Shown: positions 35,377 to 46,692 of the stretch, one piece after another
Layout: each line of letters opens with the position of its first letter
How positions within the stretch are numbered: the stretch's first letter is position 1
From: Smallanthus sonchifolius
Taxonomy: Eukaryota > Streptophyta > Magnoliopsida > Asterales > Asteraceae
Assembly: GCA_023525975.1 (NCBI GenBank)
Contig: CM042030.1
Location: 21,074,350 to 21,138,349 of the forward strand
Direction of reading: 5' to 3'
Length of the DNA: 64,000 nucleotides
Made by a program: the position numbers and the translations under genes
The notes under the pieces: generated by a model
Seen by the model: the letters and a program-made list of their open reading frames with translations, nothing else
Databases searched by the model: none
Told to the model about the DNA's origin: nothing

Positions 35377-37701
35377 TGTAACATCCATGTTTTTTTCCTA
35401 GTATTTCATATTGTGCAATAAATGACAACTTCAATCTAATGTTCACATTCAAAACGTTGTGTCACATCATTTACTATTTTCATGTGCAATTAAGGAGTAT
35501 TATCATAATGTTGAAAGTACATACACACATTTTACATTGCTACAATAACAACTGAAACAAACCTACGCTATCTTAAAAACTACAAGGACTAGTCTTGAAA
35601 ATTATCAAAAATATCACTTGACACGGTCGCGCCATGACCTGGCACGGTCGCGTCCCGTAAACACGGTCTCGCCATGACCTGGTACGGTCGCGCCGAGAAC
35701 TGGCACGGTCGCGCCTGAAACTCAGATGAAACGTAAACACTGCCTTAATCACAAAGTCTGTTCGAGTCTGCGATTGTAACGTCTTTTGTACCGTTTCCAG
35801 ACGTTCATCAATAACCAAACATTTTTGATTAATCACATTAGTAATTAGAAAACAAAACCGTCATATTTTCATCTCTTTCTCTCAACCTCGTCCAATTCTC
35901 GAAACACTCTCGAAATCAAACCCCTGCGCATATTCTTCAAGCTTCTGTAATCACATTCCCCACATCAATCATGCCGGAATCCTAGCAGAAGATGCCAAGG
36001 ATAAACGCGCCGAAATCGAAACTCCGTTTAGTCGAACTCCACCAATTTGATATCGTTTAAGGTAAGTAAACACATCCTCAGACTTATTTCAATCCCGTGA
36101 ATGAAAGCCCGAACCTATACAGGGCTTATACCACCGGATTGAACTCGAATAAAATCTAGGGTTCATTACATTTTGGTTTAATCAAACTACACCCTAGACA
36201 TGATCTCCGTTCAATTAAAACTTATGGTTAGATTCGCAAACACCCAACAATCGAAAGCCCTATGAATTCACCTAACATTAATACAAGATTTAAACAATTT
36301 AGCTTCTGGAACATTCAGACACGATCGTGCAAATCGATTAGCACGGTCGTGCCTCTTGTCCAGACATGGCTGTGCCCCATGCCTAAGCACATCGCGCCAC
36401 ATGCCTAAGCACGGTCGCGCCCCGTGCCTAAGCGCGGTCGCGCCATACATTTGACACGGTTGTGCTACCTTTGGTCAGAACCTATTTCTTCTGTTATTTT
36501 AATATAAACTCATTTTCTTTTATAAAAATTATTTTATAAAAACTCCAAAGTCAGAATTGTTTTCATAAACTAAATTACCAACTTGGAAATATTAAACAAA
36601 TTAATTAAGTCGTTTCTAATGGATTAAAAAGTAATAAATTTAAAATAAAAGTTTTACATATAATTGTTTTATTCAAACCTACACAAACTATTTATATTCT
36701 AATATATTTTTAAAATGCCTCTTGACACATTTTCATGAACAACTAAATAAAAAGAATTAAATTATTATTTTAGTTAATTATTCAAATTAAACCTTAAGTC
36801 TTTCATTATTTACTTGTACTTACATTTTCATTCAATTACCAACGCAAATGAATACACCAACCATTCGTACAAATCCATTCCTATTGAACACCTTAGAATT
36901 TCCTTAGACATTATGATAACTATTAATCCAAAGTTATACTATTTTACTCTAGGTCAAACTTAGTGATTAGCAAATCACTTGGATTATACAACACTCGTGT
37001 TAACTACTACATTTTGATACAAGTGAGTATACATAGCCCCTTTTACTCTTTTACATTTTTGGGGTGAAACATGAATATTATTCAAATTACATGTTTACAT
37101 TTACACAAACAACACAAGTACAAATCCTATTTACATTCATGTGTGCAATTTGAGCTTTATGCCCGAGTGCTAGGTGTGCTAACCTTTGTATGCGATTATG
37201 TGCAATCACTAACTATTCAAGCCGACGGTTTTCAATGATAGATCTATTGAGTCTGACAAACCCACCCAGATTGGGGTGATTGATACCAACAACACAATTT
37301 TGCATGGTAGTTACAAAGGTTTGATTGTACTTGGTTACATAATAGCTGCTCCCCATAAATGCCTTATTTATCATGTTATGTAAGGATTTGTTTTACAACT
37401 ATATGCTATCTATATATAAACCTGTGTTATACTCACCAACTTTTTAGTTGACTTTATTTTATTCATGTTTCAGGTTCTAATGTGTGAGATTGATCAAGAT
37501 GTGCTACACATAGGCTGGGACTTAGTTAATTTAAATAAAAGAACTCTATGTATTTCAATTTTGTTCTATCTTAGATTTGGTTGTGTTTGGACTACTTGTT
37601 ATGAATTTTGATGTTTAATATATTCAATCTAGTAAACCATGTGCTTTTGAACAGTCTACATGTCCCGCCCCGATGATTCCGCCATCGGTCGGGGTGTGAC
37701 A
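35377..37701 (+). repeat. 3' LTR of the Tekay element (2325 bp)
   Basis: Matches the 5' LTR but is 42 bp shorter, mainly because each palindrome array lost about one unit (arrays near 35622-35715 and 36320-36465). Confidence 0.93.
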
Positions 37702-39382
37702 ATATGTAGATGTATTTCCTAGAGAACTGCCAGGAATGCTACCAAAGCAAGAAGTGGAGTTTAAAATAAATTTGCTACCGGGTACGGCACCAATCGCTAA
37801 ATTCCCATACAGATTAGCTCCAACGGGAATGAACGAACTGAAGAAACGGTTAAATGAATTGTTGGAGAAAGGATTCATAAGACCGAGTTCTTCACCTTGG
37901 GGAGCTCCTATCTTGTTTTTCAAGAAGAAAGACGAGTCGATGCGTATAATGCATTGATTAACAAGGACTGAACAAGGTAACTATCAAAAATCGATATCCC
38001 TTCTGAGAATTGAAAAAATCGATATCCCTTCTGAGAATTGATGATCTTTTTTATCAGCTTCAAGGAGCATGTTATATTTTAAAGATAGACCTTCATTTGG
38101 GGTATCATCAATTAAAGGTGTAAAAAGAAGATATTCCTAAAGACAACATTCAGAACAAGGTATGGACGTTACGAGTTCACGGTTACGCCGTTTGGACTTA
38201 CTAATACTCCAGCTGCATTTATGAACATGATGAACCGTATTTGCAAACCTTACTTAGATAAATTTGTTATCGTATTCAATGACTACATACTTATTTATTC
38301 TAAGACCGAAGAAGAACACAAGGATCATCTTAGGATATTGCTAGAACTCTTGAGAAACGAAAAATTATATGCAATATTCTCGAAATATGAATTTTGGCTT
38401 CACGAACTACAATTTCTCGGTATGTGGTGAATGCAGATGATATTCAAGTAAACCCAACAAAGATTGAAGCCATATCTAAATGGGAAATTCCAAAATTGCA
38501 GACCGGAGTTCGTAGTTTCTTAGGTTTGGCCGGATATTATCGACGATTCATTCAAGATTTCTCAAGAATAGTTGTCCTTTTAACTACTTGGACGCAAGTC
38601 TATCAAGTTTGAATGGGGACCAAATCAAAATGAAGCATTTGAAACGTTGAAGCAAAAGTTGACAAATGCACCGATTTTGGCTTTGCCTGATGGCATAAAG
38701 GATTTTGTTATTTACTTCGATGCTTCACACACCGGTATGGGTTGTGTGTTGTTGCAACAAAATAAAGTTATTACTTATGCATCACGTCAACTAAAGACTC
38801 ATGAAAAGAATTATACGACTCATGATCTGGAATTAGGTGCCATAATCTTTGCTTTAAAGTTATGGAGACACTATCTTTACAGAGTCAAATTTTTAGTTTA
38901 TACTGACCATATAAGCTTAAAGTATATTTTTAGCTAGAAAGAACTAAACATGAGGCAAAGAAGATGGATGGAAGTCCTAAGCGACTATGGTTGTGAAATC
39001 CATTACAAAGAAGGAAAGGCTAATGTTGTAGCTAATACTTTAAGCAGAAAAGTACAAGAAAATCCAAAAAGAGTTCAAGCTTTGAGGCTCTTCAGGTTGA
39101 TTTATTGAGTCAATTAAAGGATACTCAAAAATTAACCTAGGAAGAAACCAATTATGAAGCTAAAAGGCATGAAAAGGAATGATTGATTAATTAATCAAGG
39201 GAAATTATGAAATTTTGAGAATGGGTAAGAAGGTCTGGGTGCCAGTCATCATAAATGTACGAGAAAAGGTACAGGAAGAAACTCACAAGTCCAAATATAT
39301 GATGCATCCAGGCAGTGATAAAATGTACAAAAATTTGAAAGCAAACTATTGATGGATAGACATGAAGAAAGATGTATTAATT
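37702..39382 (+). pseudogene. Gypsy remnant E, right part (RT to integrase zinc region)
   Basis: Continues remnant E after the Tekay insertion: the start of RT (VDVFPRELPG, SSPWGAPILFFKKK), the catalytic strand now reading FNDYILIYS instead of FIDDILIYS, RNase H (YFDASHTGMGC) and the integrase zinc region (HPGSDKMYKNLKANY). The coding signal ends near 39382. A 28-bp tandem duplication (about 37984-38040) breaks the RT frame. Confidence 0.82.
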
Positions 39383-39730
39383 GTAGACTTGCTCTTGTAT
39401 ATATGGGTTATGTACAGTACAAAAATGATAATGAAATATATACTTTTCTGCTGTGTAAGTTCGGTATCAATTAGTCAAAACAAGTCCCACATCCAAAGGT
39501 TTTAGTGAAATAGGTATCGAATCGAATACCTAAGCTTTAACCGAGGGACTTTATGGACTTAGACGCTAACACTCTGATTATTTCAATTGTTAAGTATCAC
39601 CGAGATTAATTGTGTATGAATCATGAACGAACAAAGGAGCAATGGTTATAGGAGCCAAAGTGAAGTACCTACTTACCATAGTTGCCAGGCCTTCCAATGG
39701 TCATGCTCACGCCTATGAGTATGACTAGGG
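39383..39730. other. Spacer between remnant E and X2
   Basis: No frame or repeat with recognisable identity. It begins where integrase similarity stops and ends at TGTTTGTTGGATC, the probable LTR start of X2. Confidence 0.45.
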
Positions 39731-39817
39731 GTGTTTGTTGGATCATAAAGGCTATTGTATAACAACGTGGCATCAAACGGAGCTGAAAATCAAATATTTT
39801 GACATTTTGGGGTTTTT

Positions 39818-39956
39818 GACGACACTAGTGGACAACACTAGCAATGACGCCTTAGTATGTTCAGGCGACACTACTGTGTCGTCCCCGTGCATGGCAACAC
39901 AAGCATTTCAGGCGACTTTAGTTAGTGTTGTTCCTGTGCATGGCGACACTAGTCGG
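39818..39956. repeat. GCGACACT palindrome array in X2 U3
   Basis: Copies of GGCGACACT/AGTGTCGCC words start near 39818, 39864, 39893, 39911 and 39942. The best is GGCGACACTACTGTGTCGTC. The last ends about 9 bp before the TATA box. Confidence 0.75.
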
Positions 39957-39964
39957 TTTTTGGC

Positions 39965-39972
39965 TATATAAG
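39965..39972 (+). promoter_or_regulatory. TATA box of X2
   Basis: TATATAAG immediately follows the palindrome array, in the same layout as X1 and X3. Confidence 0.5.
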
Positions 39973-40169
39973 TTTGTGTTTCTTACTTAGATAGGCTATT
40001 TCATTTGAATAGCCTTTTTAACTGCTATAAAGCCATTATAACCGGTTTTTGAATGTGTTTTTGATATTTTAGGTCTATAAATACTTGTTTCATGTTTTGG
40101 TTGATTACATAACTTCAAAACGCAATACCAAACGAAAAACACGTAAAAAGTATTATCGTTTTACTCTCT

Positions 40170-40415
40170 CTTCTTCTACAAATGGTTGATAACGTTGTGG
40201 GGCCATTGTAACGGTGGTAAAAGTTATTCCTACGAATAGAAACCCGGATATTTGGCAATATTTTGATCTTTGTGAGATGTCAACCAGGCCGAACAAGGCT
40301 CGTTGCAAGTTGTGCGGGAAGTTTTTTTGAAAAGGATTCAAACTCAACCTTGCGGAAACACTTAGACAAGTACTGCAAGTTGTATGACGAGAGAAAGGTT
40401 TCAAACAATGAGTAG
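40170..40415 (+). pseudogene. BED zinc finger of a hAT transposase, frameshifted
   Basis: Reading on the plus strand gives IWQYFDLCEMS, ARCKLCGKFF, then after one extra T in a T run, STLRKHLDKYC. The C-x2-C...H-x4-C spacing is that of the BED finger at the N-terminus of plant hAT transposases. The rest of the transposase is absent. Confidence 0.75.
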
Positions 40416-40578
40416 TGCTAGCCTGGGTCCAAACCCGTTTTATTTATTTTAGTGTGTATTATTAATATTATTTGTTAGTATTATATATATTTATTAATAT
40501 TTGTAAACAACTTAATTTATTAACTTAAAACATTACACAATGGTGAATTTCGATACATAACTTGAAAATAATACAAAA

Positions 40579-40945
40579 TTAATTGTCGATTAAAAGCTCC
40601 CAAATTGCTAACTTACCAAACGGCTTTCCATGAACTTGTGCATATTCAGCACAAGATTCTTCGACAACATTCTGATCATTATTTGAATCCTCTAAGGCGT
40701 CCATATGTCTTCTGTATATTGTGTGAAACCTCTCGACCACTACCGATATACTACGCCACTTTGACATTATTTGAGGCTTTGTATGTTGCGCATCACTATC
40801 CATTTCCTCGTATAATCTATCTTTAACACGATCCCATAATAAATCAGGATCTGATAACTCATCACTTGTAATCTCGCCCCTAACGTGTACCATCGCAAGG
40901 GCCAAGGCATACTCCTCATCTTTGGTCCAAAAGTTCGTTTTTGTG
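40579..40945 (-). pseudogene. SANT/Myb-like DNA-binding protein fragment
   Basis: On the minus strand the frame reads FWTKDEEYALA, DLLWDRVKDRLYEE, IMSKWRSISVVVERFHTIYR, a SANT/Myb-like three-helix pattern with the conserved W and KW of plant transposon-associated proteins. The C-terminal half is missing. It lies convergent to the BED finger and probably belongs to a composite or second DNA element. Confidence 0.65.
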
Positions 40946-41059
40946 AGTAAAGAGTGGAGAGAATTTTTGTGAATTTGAGAGTGGAGTAAAATTTTTATGT
41001 GTGTATAATAATTAATATTGAATTGTATTTATAGTGTTATTGTATTAAAAAATGGTGAA

Positions 41060-41305
41060 AAATGGGTTATAGCCGTTTGGCAACGGTAGGAACCGGTTCC
41101 TACCCGGAACTGGAACCGACCTGGTTCTGTACCCTAACCTACCCGGTTTCATATAGGTATGGTCTATCCACCCTTAAACCGGTTCTAGTTCGTGCCCGGT
41201 TATTCAGTGGAACCAGTCCTGATTGGACCCGGTCTAGCCAAGAACCGGTTCGTACGCGGTTCCGGGTCCGACCCAAAACCCGATTTGTGCATTTCTAGTG
41301 TTTAT
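41060..41305. repeat. GAACCGG-rich terminal region of a hAT-like element
   Basis: Many ACCGGTT/GGAACC words in both orientations, ending at TTTGTGCATTTCTAGTG. On the minus strand that end begins TAGAAATGCACA, a plausible hAT terminus. It appears to be the right end of the insertion in the X2 LTR. The left end is not resolved. Confidence 0.45.
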
Positions 41306-41459
41306 GATTGTTTCTTGAGTCTTTTCTTTTGGTTCTACATTGTTTTTCATCATTCTAGTCTTTGATATTTGATTTAATCACTCATATTGATCAATATCGA
41401 GTTTATGGTGTTATTCAACACTGTTTAGTGCTTAGATCCGGGTAATTGGACTAAAAAAT

Positions 41460-41471
41460 TGGTATCAGAGC
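41460..41471 (+). other. tRNA-iMet primer binding site of X2
   Basis: TGGTATCAGAGC exact match, placed just after the probable LTR end. Confidence 0.85.
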
Positions 41472-41683
41472 CTAAGAGCTCTTATTTATGTGGTTTTTTA
41501 CATTTTCTGGTTTTTCATTGATTTCTCATTGATTTGGATCTGAATTGGTTTAAAATTGGTATGGATTGGTTATTGGATTGATAGAAAGCTTCTGGTTATA
41601 TCAGATTGGATTTTGGTTTTGTTTTCTTGTCTGAAATTCGATTTTTAGGTGGGTTTTTTAAGAAGAGGAGGTTCATCTTCATT

Positions 41684-42475
41684 AGTCGACACTGTTTCTT
41701 GAGACGATACTATTCGGGGAAGAAAACTGTTTTTGACGACTTTGTGTGTTTTTTTGGGCGATTTTATTAGTGTCGACGACACTAATTGTTTGGCGACACT
41801 ATCTGTTAGGCGACACTGAACGAAAGTTCAAAATCAGTAACACTAGTGGCAATATTACTAGGTGACACTGATTCCTAATGAACGACACTAATCAGGCGAC
41901 ACTGACTAGTTTCGGGCCACACTGATCAGATGACTCTATTTGTGTACAAATATAGTTGTGTTTGAATCTTCGTCTTCTTCACCAGATTTCTTCCTCCTCA
42001 AGCTTTTACACACTGAAAAACACACACACGATCTACATTCTCGGATTTCATTTTTTCTCATTCTTCGTTGTGTGTTTCTCATTTCTACAAGGTATAATGT
42101 TTTTAATCGGGTGTTTTTGTACAAAATGATGGCTTCATGAGTTCGAATCGTGGACATTTGAAATTAACAACTGATGGATTGCTTCATATTCAAAGGATGA
42201 CACTAAGCGTTCATACGACAACACTATATCATCAAACGACACTACCAGGTGTCTCTTTAGTGTCGTTTGGCGACACTATCAGTGTTGTCTAACGACACTA
42301 TTGTGAACGAAAGTTCACGACACTAAGGTCGATACTATCAATGTCGCCAGATTTCTCTTGGCGACACTATACGACGATACTAGTGGGCGACTCTATGTTT
42401 GTGTCGCTAATCTTTCACTTAGAGACACTACTTGGCGACACTATCAGTGTCGTCTGTTTCTGGCGACACTAATCT
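41684..42475. repeat. Dense GCGACACT/AGTGTCGC field in X2 leader
   Basis: At least fifteen copies of GCGACACT or its inverse in about 800 bp. The best palindromes have GCGACACT-3 bp-AGTGTCG arms (for example near 42270 and 42433). The field ends about 60 bp before the ORF start. Confidence 0.85.
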
Positions 42476-42532
42476 CTCATGATGAATTTTGTCGGTTTTG
42501 TCTGACGTTTGTTGTGTTTGTTGATTGTAGTT

Positions 42533-44744
42533 ATGGTTGGATTAAAATATGAAGCCAGACACAATGTATGCGCTTATCTGGATGTAACTGATGCTAGTAC
42601 TGTCGGATTCAGGGATGCTCTCGCATGGCTAAGTCGCTCAAAAGTCAAACATGCTATATCTTGTAATGTACCGGTGTATGAAGACCTCTTCAAGCAATTC
42701 TGGACTAATGTCAAATATCGTGCTAGAGAAAATCCGACGTGCATTTGTGCCACCGTCGATAATCAGGAAGTTCGGATTATTGGAGATACCATTCGTGAGG
42801 TGTTAAGTATTGGTGATGAAGGGTGGCACAAGATTAATGTTAGTATGGATGATATCATCGAGTGTTTCAATCGGATGAGATATGTCGAAAACTTCAAGAA
42901 GAATTTGGTGACCAAGACCATGTTATCCATGGAGTGGAGATGTATAGCACACATTATCATTGTGTGTTTGTCAAACATGAAACGTGGTTTTGACCAATTG
43001 AATCAATAGTGGGCTGGCGCTATGAAGTGCATGGTTATGAATGAACCATTCAATTATTCATAATTGATTTACAGCTACATGGTCGAAAATATTCAGGGTG
43101 ACACTTTCTTGATGTATCAACGATTTATTTTGATGATCTTGAATGCCAAACTGAAGAATTTTCCTACATCTGGCCATCAATTGAAACTGACTCACATGTG
43201 TAGAAGAATCTTTGCACATATGAGGAAGAGTAAGGTTGAGTACAAGAGATTATTTGATCATATGTATTCCCGAGCTAGACTGGCAGATATTAGGTTGGAA
43301 GATCGTGTAGAAGGTGAAATAAAGATGTGCAAGGTGGAAATGTAGAGGTTGAGAATGTGGAAGTAGAGAATGTAGATGGTGGTGTGCAGCAGGGTAATGA
43401 ACAACAATGTGAGGGGCCACAAAGCGGTGATGTTGGTGGCACTGAGGAGAATTTAGTATTGCCTGAGATTACTGAAGAGGAGAAGAAGTCTCTGTATGAA
43501 AGGCGGATGAAGAGGCGTCACGATCGACCACCTCAGTTAGATGTAAAGATCAAGGGTGATTCAGGAAGTGTTGAATCAGATCCTTCTAGACCTAAACCGA
43601 TCGGTGCCCGGCTTCCTCCATGTGCCAAGTCTGGCCAGGCAACAACCCGAAGAAGTTCGTTCCAGACAAAAATGATGAGTAAAGGAAATGGAATTGCTCA
43701 AGATTCAGAGCATGACCATCCAAGAAAGAAACATAAGTCAGGGCAAGAAGGTTTGGATGAGGATATTTTGAATTTATTAAGTGAAGCCTCCCGTAATGAA
43801 ATCGGCTTCCTAAAAACTCAAGTGATGGCCTTCCATGATAGAGAAGATGATAGAGAGAGAGAGAGATAGCATAACTAAAAGAAATGGTGGTGAATCAAAA
43901 CAAAGCCATTAACAATCAACATACAGTCATTAAGAAACAAAACAGGGTGATTGAGTCTCAAAAGAATGCCTACAATGGTCAACAATTAGCACTTGAAAAT
44001 ATGTTCAACATGATTACTAATAGTCAGGGCATGGTGAACATTTCTCAAGAAACTTCATGGGATGATTTATTCGATTATACTGGTTTTCAAAGAGATGTTG
44101 GAAATGGTGGAGGATCAGCTGGAGGTGAAGACATCCAAGGCTAATCTGGAGCTAAGGATAAGTCGATTCCTAAGGTGGTAAATGAAGGTGATGAGGGTGA
44201 CAACGAAGATGAAGATGATCCAAAGCAAAAAAGACGATACTGATCAAGGTGGAGTTGGTGGTAGTGGATCTGGTGCTAGTGGTGTTGGTGGTAGTGGAGC
44301 TGGTTCTAGTGCTGTTAATGGTAGTGGAGCTGGTGCTAGTGGTTTTGGTGGTATTGGATCTAGTGGCAATGCTAATAATAGTGATGTTGGTGGTAGTGGG
44401 CTAGTGGCAAAGCTGATAGTGGTGCAGGTGATAAAGATGCTGATATGAATGAATCTGACTATAGTGATCTTGATGGCAGTGATTATGATGATTTAGATCA
44501 AGAGAATGTCGTTTTTGAAAGCTCGACAGGTAAGCAGGTGTACCAGATGGCTAACGGTGAAACAGTTGAGGTTGATAAGACACTGAACGAATCTAAATGG
44601 TTCAGGGCAGTTGAGCTAAGTCCATATCCGATCTATCAGAATATTATCGTGAATGTGAGTGAAGAGAAGAACAAGATTATAGGGTGGAAGTATGAATGTT
44701 GGGACATCCTCGTGACAACATGCTTGAAGATATTTTGTACTTAG
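42533..44744 (+). pseudogene. FLNRS/YPRF family ORF, copy 2 (X2), decayed
   Basis: Start ATG at 42533 lies two bases after a T-rich tract ending GATTGTAG, a good splice acceptor. The N-terminal domain reads ALAWLSRSKVKHAIS, YEDLFKQFW, EWRCIAHIIIVCLS, MYQRFILMILNAKL (42533-43300). A hinge follows, with a Val/Glu/Asn-rich repeat and a basic patch (HPRKKHKSG). A coiled coil (43780-44010) is interrupted by a GA-repeat frame change at 43850-43866. A Gly/Ser repeat (44245-44400) precedes the C-terminal domain (44445-44744). Stops occur near 43006 and 43062. Function is unknown and no catalytic motif is seen. Confidence 0.72.
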
Positions 44745-44814
44745 TCTAGTCTTGTAACAGTTGTGTCTTTGTAATGTCTTTTGAGTTGTAATCGTTTGTT
44801 GAGTTTTGTATTAG

Positions 44815-44964
44815 GCGAACTTGTAAGTTCGGCAAGGCAAGTTCATGCGAACTTGTTGCTTGAGTATAAAATGAACAGGGTTGACTTGTTGACTTCACCC
44901 TACTTGCGCAAACTTTGCTCTAAGCGAACTTATTGAGCGAATTTAGTGTTCTTTGAGCGAACTT
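44815..44964. repeat. GCGAACTT words flanking the X3 promoter
   Basis: Copies at 44815 (full palindrome GCGAACTT-GT-AAGTTCG) and 44847, 32 bp apart, end about 10 bp before the TATA box. More half-sites lie at about 44924, 44937 and 44957, and another palindrome at 45061. Confidence 0.8.
44865..44872 (+). promoter_or_regulatory. TATA box of X3
   Basis: TATAAAAT directly after the GCGAACTT copies. Confidence 0.5.
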
Positions 44965-45216
44965 GTCCTGTTTTCGATTCTTCATCTAATTTGTATTGTT
45001 AGGAGCAATTTTTCTCATCATTTTTTAATCTAAATATGATTTTGGTCTAAGTTGTCTTTGGCGAACTTGTAAGTTCTCCTAAGGGGCTTAGGACTGCCAA
45101 CACTTGGCAAAATTTTTGCAAAATTTCTAACTTTTTGAACTTGGGCTTTTTATCTTGATTTTTATTATTTCTAATCATGTTTTGATATGTCTCTTATGTT
45201 TATTGTTTTGCAGGTT

Positions 45217-46692
45217 ATGGATCGTAGATTCAAAGCAAAACATAATCAGGTGGCATTACTAAATCTGGCGTTGTCTGAAGATGTGAACTATCAGGACATT
45301 ATCAACTTCTTAAACCGATCCAGGATTCGACATGCTATCTCTGCATCACCTGTGATCAGTGCCCAGTATATACAAGAGTTTTGGGCTACAGTTGTACATG
45401 ATTGTGAAGTTGAAACGAACGTGATTAGGGCTCGTGTGAACAATCAAGATCTTCATTGATGTTTGGAGATGAAGATACTGATCCTATGATGTTACCATCT
45501 ACATTGATTGCTGGAGGATTTCAAAGAATGGGATACCAAGACAAGGCAAATGATTCCCATGCTAGGAAAGGTGGTTTAGTTGGGCAATGGAGGTACCTGA
45601 TGCATGTTATTATCCAATGTCTTTCACCGAGAAAGGCTGGATCAGATGAGTTGAAGGCGCGCGTTGCAATCTGCAATGATCGCTCTTCCACTAAAAAAAG
45701 GCTTCAACTTCTCTCTTTACATCTATAGAGAGTTGGTAGCTCAGATTACTTCACAAGAAGACCAACGGTTTCTTATGTACCCGCGGTTTCTTCAAATCAT
45801 TATCAACCATCTTATCCCGAACCTGCCGCAAGTGGGTCAATTTCTACATATTGCACCGATGCATAAAAGGATCTTCGTGGATTGTCATAAGGTTAAACAA
45901 CGAGATCCAGCGTTGATTCCTGTGCCGACACCTTTGTTTGGCCATATCATTAATGTAAACTATGTGGCTCCTACAAATGATAACTAGAGGCATGACAATG
46001 AATATAATGAACAACCACGGCAACAACAAGTTCAACAACCTGTTGTTCAACAACCTGTTGTTCAACAACCTGTTGTTCAACAACAAGCTCCACCACAAGT
46101 TCAAGCTCTAGCTCAAGCTCAAGCTCAAGTTCAACAACAAGACCCTCCCCAAGCTGAAGTACGTGTTTAAGAACAAAATGTTGAGATTCAAGATGATATA
46201 CAAGCTGATGTTCATGACGAAGCTGTTATTCCGCCTAATGAACCTGATGTGGTTGTTCATGATGGTGAAGCATCAGAGAATGATTCTGAAGAAACAAATT
46301 TTGAGCCGAACTTCAGACCTGATAACTATGCTCAATTGGCCAAAGTCCATGCTGCAGTTCCTGCTAGAAGTGGCCGGAAGAAGACAATGGCCAGAAGAAA
46401 TTCGACGAGGGGTCCTCTTCCCAAGTCTTCTTTAAGGAAAAGGCGTCAAGATAACTAAGAAATTAATGATCCAGATTATGAGGACATAATTGTTACTCCC
46501 AAAGCTTATACTAAGTTTAAGAAATCTCGAGCTGAAACACAAACTGAGGAAGACGTGTTTACAGATTCTCTTAATGTTACTCCTACACAGTCCAAGTTTT
46601 CAATTCCTCAAGTCACTGAAGCTCAACTTCAAAATGTTCTTGATTATTCAAATAAATCGAAGTATGTTCTTCCATACGGGAATTTGTTTATA
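45217..46692 (+). pseudogene. FLNRS/YPRF family ORF, copy 3 (X3), decayed
   Basis: Start ATG at 45217, three bases after a splice-acceptor-like TGTTTTGCAG. The N-terminal domain is the clearest of the three copies: NYQDIINFLNRSRIRHAIS, YIQEFWATVVHD, GQWRYLMHVIIQCLS, FLMYPRFLQIIINHL, TPLFGHIINVNYVAP. The hinge is Gln/Pro-rich with a 15-bp tandem unit (QQPVV) repeated near 46033-46080, then acidic, then a basic patch (SGRKKTMARR, SLRKRRQ). A frameshift lies near 45455, with stops near 45987 and 46170. The C-terminal domain is incomplete. Confidence 0.72.

Larger units (their letters stand above)
27717..37701 (+). mobile_element. Complete Tekay-type gypsy element nested in remnant E
   Basis: Two LTRs (27717-30083 and 35377-37701), a primer site, gag-pol and a C-terminal chromodomain are all present. 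It is flanked by the 5-bp duplication ATATG (27712-27716 and 37702-37706). Removing the element restores the reading VAEYVDVFPRELPG of remnant E. The LTRs look about 1-2 percent diverged by eye apart from array length changes, so the insertion is young. Confidence 0.95.
39731..44744 (+). mobile_element. Element X2: second FLNRS-ORF element
   Basis: Order: probable 5' LTR (39731 to about 41458) with a palindrome array and TATA box, a perfect tRNA-iMet primer site (41460-41471), a long leader packed with GCGACACT words (41684-42475) and then the FLNRS ORF (42533-44744). The LTR is interrupted by hAT/SANT-type sequence. No polymerase genes and no 3' LTR are seen, and the next element (X3) starts right after the ORF. 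The primer site shows that the element replicates, or replicated, as an LTR retroelement. Confidence 0.65.
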
